Shown piece by piece: positions 62,940 to 64,000 of a stretch of 64,000 nt of DNA. The stretch lies in the NCBI RefSeq assembly GCF_014905175.1, contig NC_057789.1, positions 12,576,876-12,640,875 of the forward strand, read 5' to 3'. The position numbers and the translations under genes are program-made. The stretch comes from Aphidius gifuensis. Its lineage: Eukaryota; Arthropoda; Insecta; Hymenoptera; Braconidae. The notes beneath the pieces were generated by a model that saw nothing but the letters and a program-made list of their open reading frames with translations, did no database searches and had not been told where the DNA came from. The stretch's first letter is position 1. The number at the start of each line of letters is the position of its first letter.

Positions 62940-64000
62940 AAGGGCTTGGAACGTGCTATTATCATATTGAATAGAATGAATTATCACTTAAAAAACAACA
63001 ATAAAAGAAATTGTTTTTTGTAAAATTATTATTAAAAATTAAGTTTCTATTTTAATAATTGATTGATTTTCTTTTTTTTTCTATTTGTTTTAAAAGGAGC
63101 AAAACCAACTTCAATAATACTGTAAAAATAAAGTTTTAACTCGAAAAACAACAAAAAAATTGATTGTTTGTTGTAAAATCATTATTTAAAAATCGAATTT
63201 CTATTGTAATAATTCATTGCGATTTCTTTTTTTTTTTCTTTGTTTTTAAGAAGACAAGACAAACTTCAATATGACTGAAAAGAAAATTTATAAAATGGAA
63301 AAATAAAAATAAAATGAATTGTTTATTGTAAAATTATTATTAAAACTTAAATTTCTATTTTAATAATAAATTGATTCAAAAATTTTGTTTTTTTTTTGAG
63401 TGATAATTTTTTTTTTTTTTACAGTAATATTGAAGTTTGTCTTATCTTTTTTAAAACAAAAAAAAAGAAATCAATAAATTATTAAAACAGAAATTCAATT
63501 TTCTAATAGTAATTTTACACTAAACAATTAATTTTATTGTTATTTTTTGAGTGAAAATTTTTTTTACCGTATAATTGAAGTTCTAAACTTTGAATAAAAA
63601 ACTAAAAAACTAAAAAATTTTTAAATCGATTAATTGTTAAATCCAATTTTGAATAATATTATTTAATATTATTTATTGTAAAATATTATTTAAAATTAAG
63701 ATTCCATTTTAATATGATTGATTGATTTCTTTCCTTCTTCTTTTTGAAAAATAGATAAGACAAACTTCAATATTAGAAAAAAAAACAATTTCTAAACTTG
63801 AAAAACAACAATCAAATTATTTGTTCATTGTAAAATTCAATACTAATAAAAACGAACAAATCGCAATCAATTATTAAAATAGAATGTCAATTTTTAAATA
63901 GTAATTTTACAATGAACAATTAATTTTATCGTTACTTTCCGAGTGAAAATTTCCTTTTTACAGTCATATTAAAGTTTGTCTTGGCCCCTTTAAAAAAAAA
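62940..64000. repeat. AT-rich satellite with alternating orientation
   Basis: About seven units of roughly 130-180 bp combine 'AACTTCAATA', 'ATTTCTATTTTAATAATTGA' and 'TTGTTTATTGTAAAATTATT'. Some units (about 63410-63560, 63830-64000) are in reverse orientation, so large inverted pairs form. The array runs off the window end. Confidence 0.75.

Overview
This is a strongly AT-rich, repeat-dense stretch of an animal (almost certainly insect) nuclear genome. GT-AG introns, arthropod-type TCAGT initiators about 30 bases after TATA boxes, BEL/Pao, copia, Mutator-like and Polinton (Maverick) elements all point to an arthropod. A parasitoid wasp is my best guess, but this rests on remembered resemblance of the Polinton proteins and was not tested.

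The centrepiece is one complete Polinton at 29688-46292 (16,605 bp). It has AGT...ACT ends, 144-bp terminal inverted repeats (6 mismatches) and a perfect 6-bp target duplication (AGTTGA). Gene order on the + strand is: VDLQGF-family protein (+, spliced), small YKAAR protein (-), double jelly-roll capsid protein (-), short Cys-tail ORF (-), candidate minor capsid protein (-), adenain-like protease (-), PLA2-domain protein (-), packaging ATPase (+), conserved protein (+), fibre-like protein (+), integrase with chromodomain (+), protein-primed DNA polymerase B (-), OB-fold-like protein (+) and a small spliced gene (-). Most genes carry one to three stops or frameshifts. The integrase, fibre, PLA2 and OB-fold-like genes are open. 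Nearly every gene has its own TATA box 29-33 bases upstream of a T(C/T)A(G/T) initiator, and at several junctions the TATA box contains the stop codon of the gene before it. Both terminal repeats and the polymerase promoter carry strong heat-shock-element arrays. An array of related long hairpins lies between the last gene and the right end.

Three older Polinton remnants surround it: capsid, small ORF and VDVQGF-family gene at 19650-21892; an internally deleted polymerase at 28243-29400; and an inverted, internally deleted copy at 57037-62747 (polymerase, ATPase, minor capsid, small ORF, capsid).

The left part (1-19.6 kb) holds interspersed repeats, a dead copia element, several inverted-repeat elements, a broken multi-exon gene (11947-13696) with an inverted paralogous fragment (15001-15370), and a satellite-like array. 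The right part has a Mutator-like transposase remnant beside a foldback with a tRNA-like core, a BEL/Pao pol remnant, a young non-autonomous LTR retroelement (51844-55521, 435-bp LTRs, TATG duplication), a small spliced gene whose intron holds duplicated hairpins, and a terminal AT-rich satellite. I saw no rRNA gene, CRISPR array or clearly functional tRNA.
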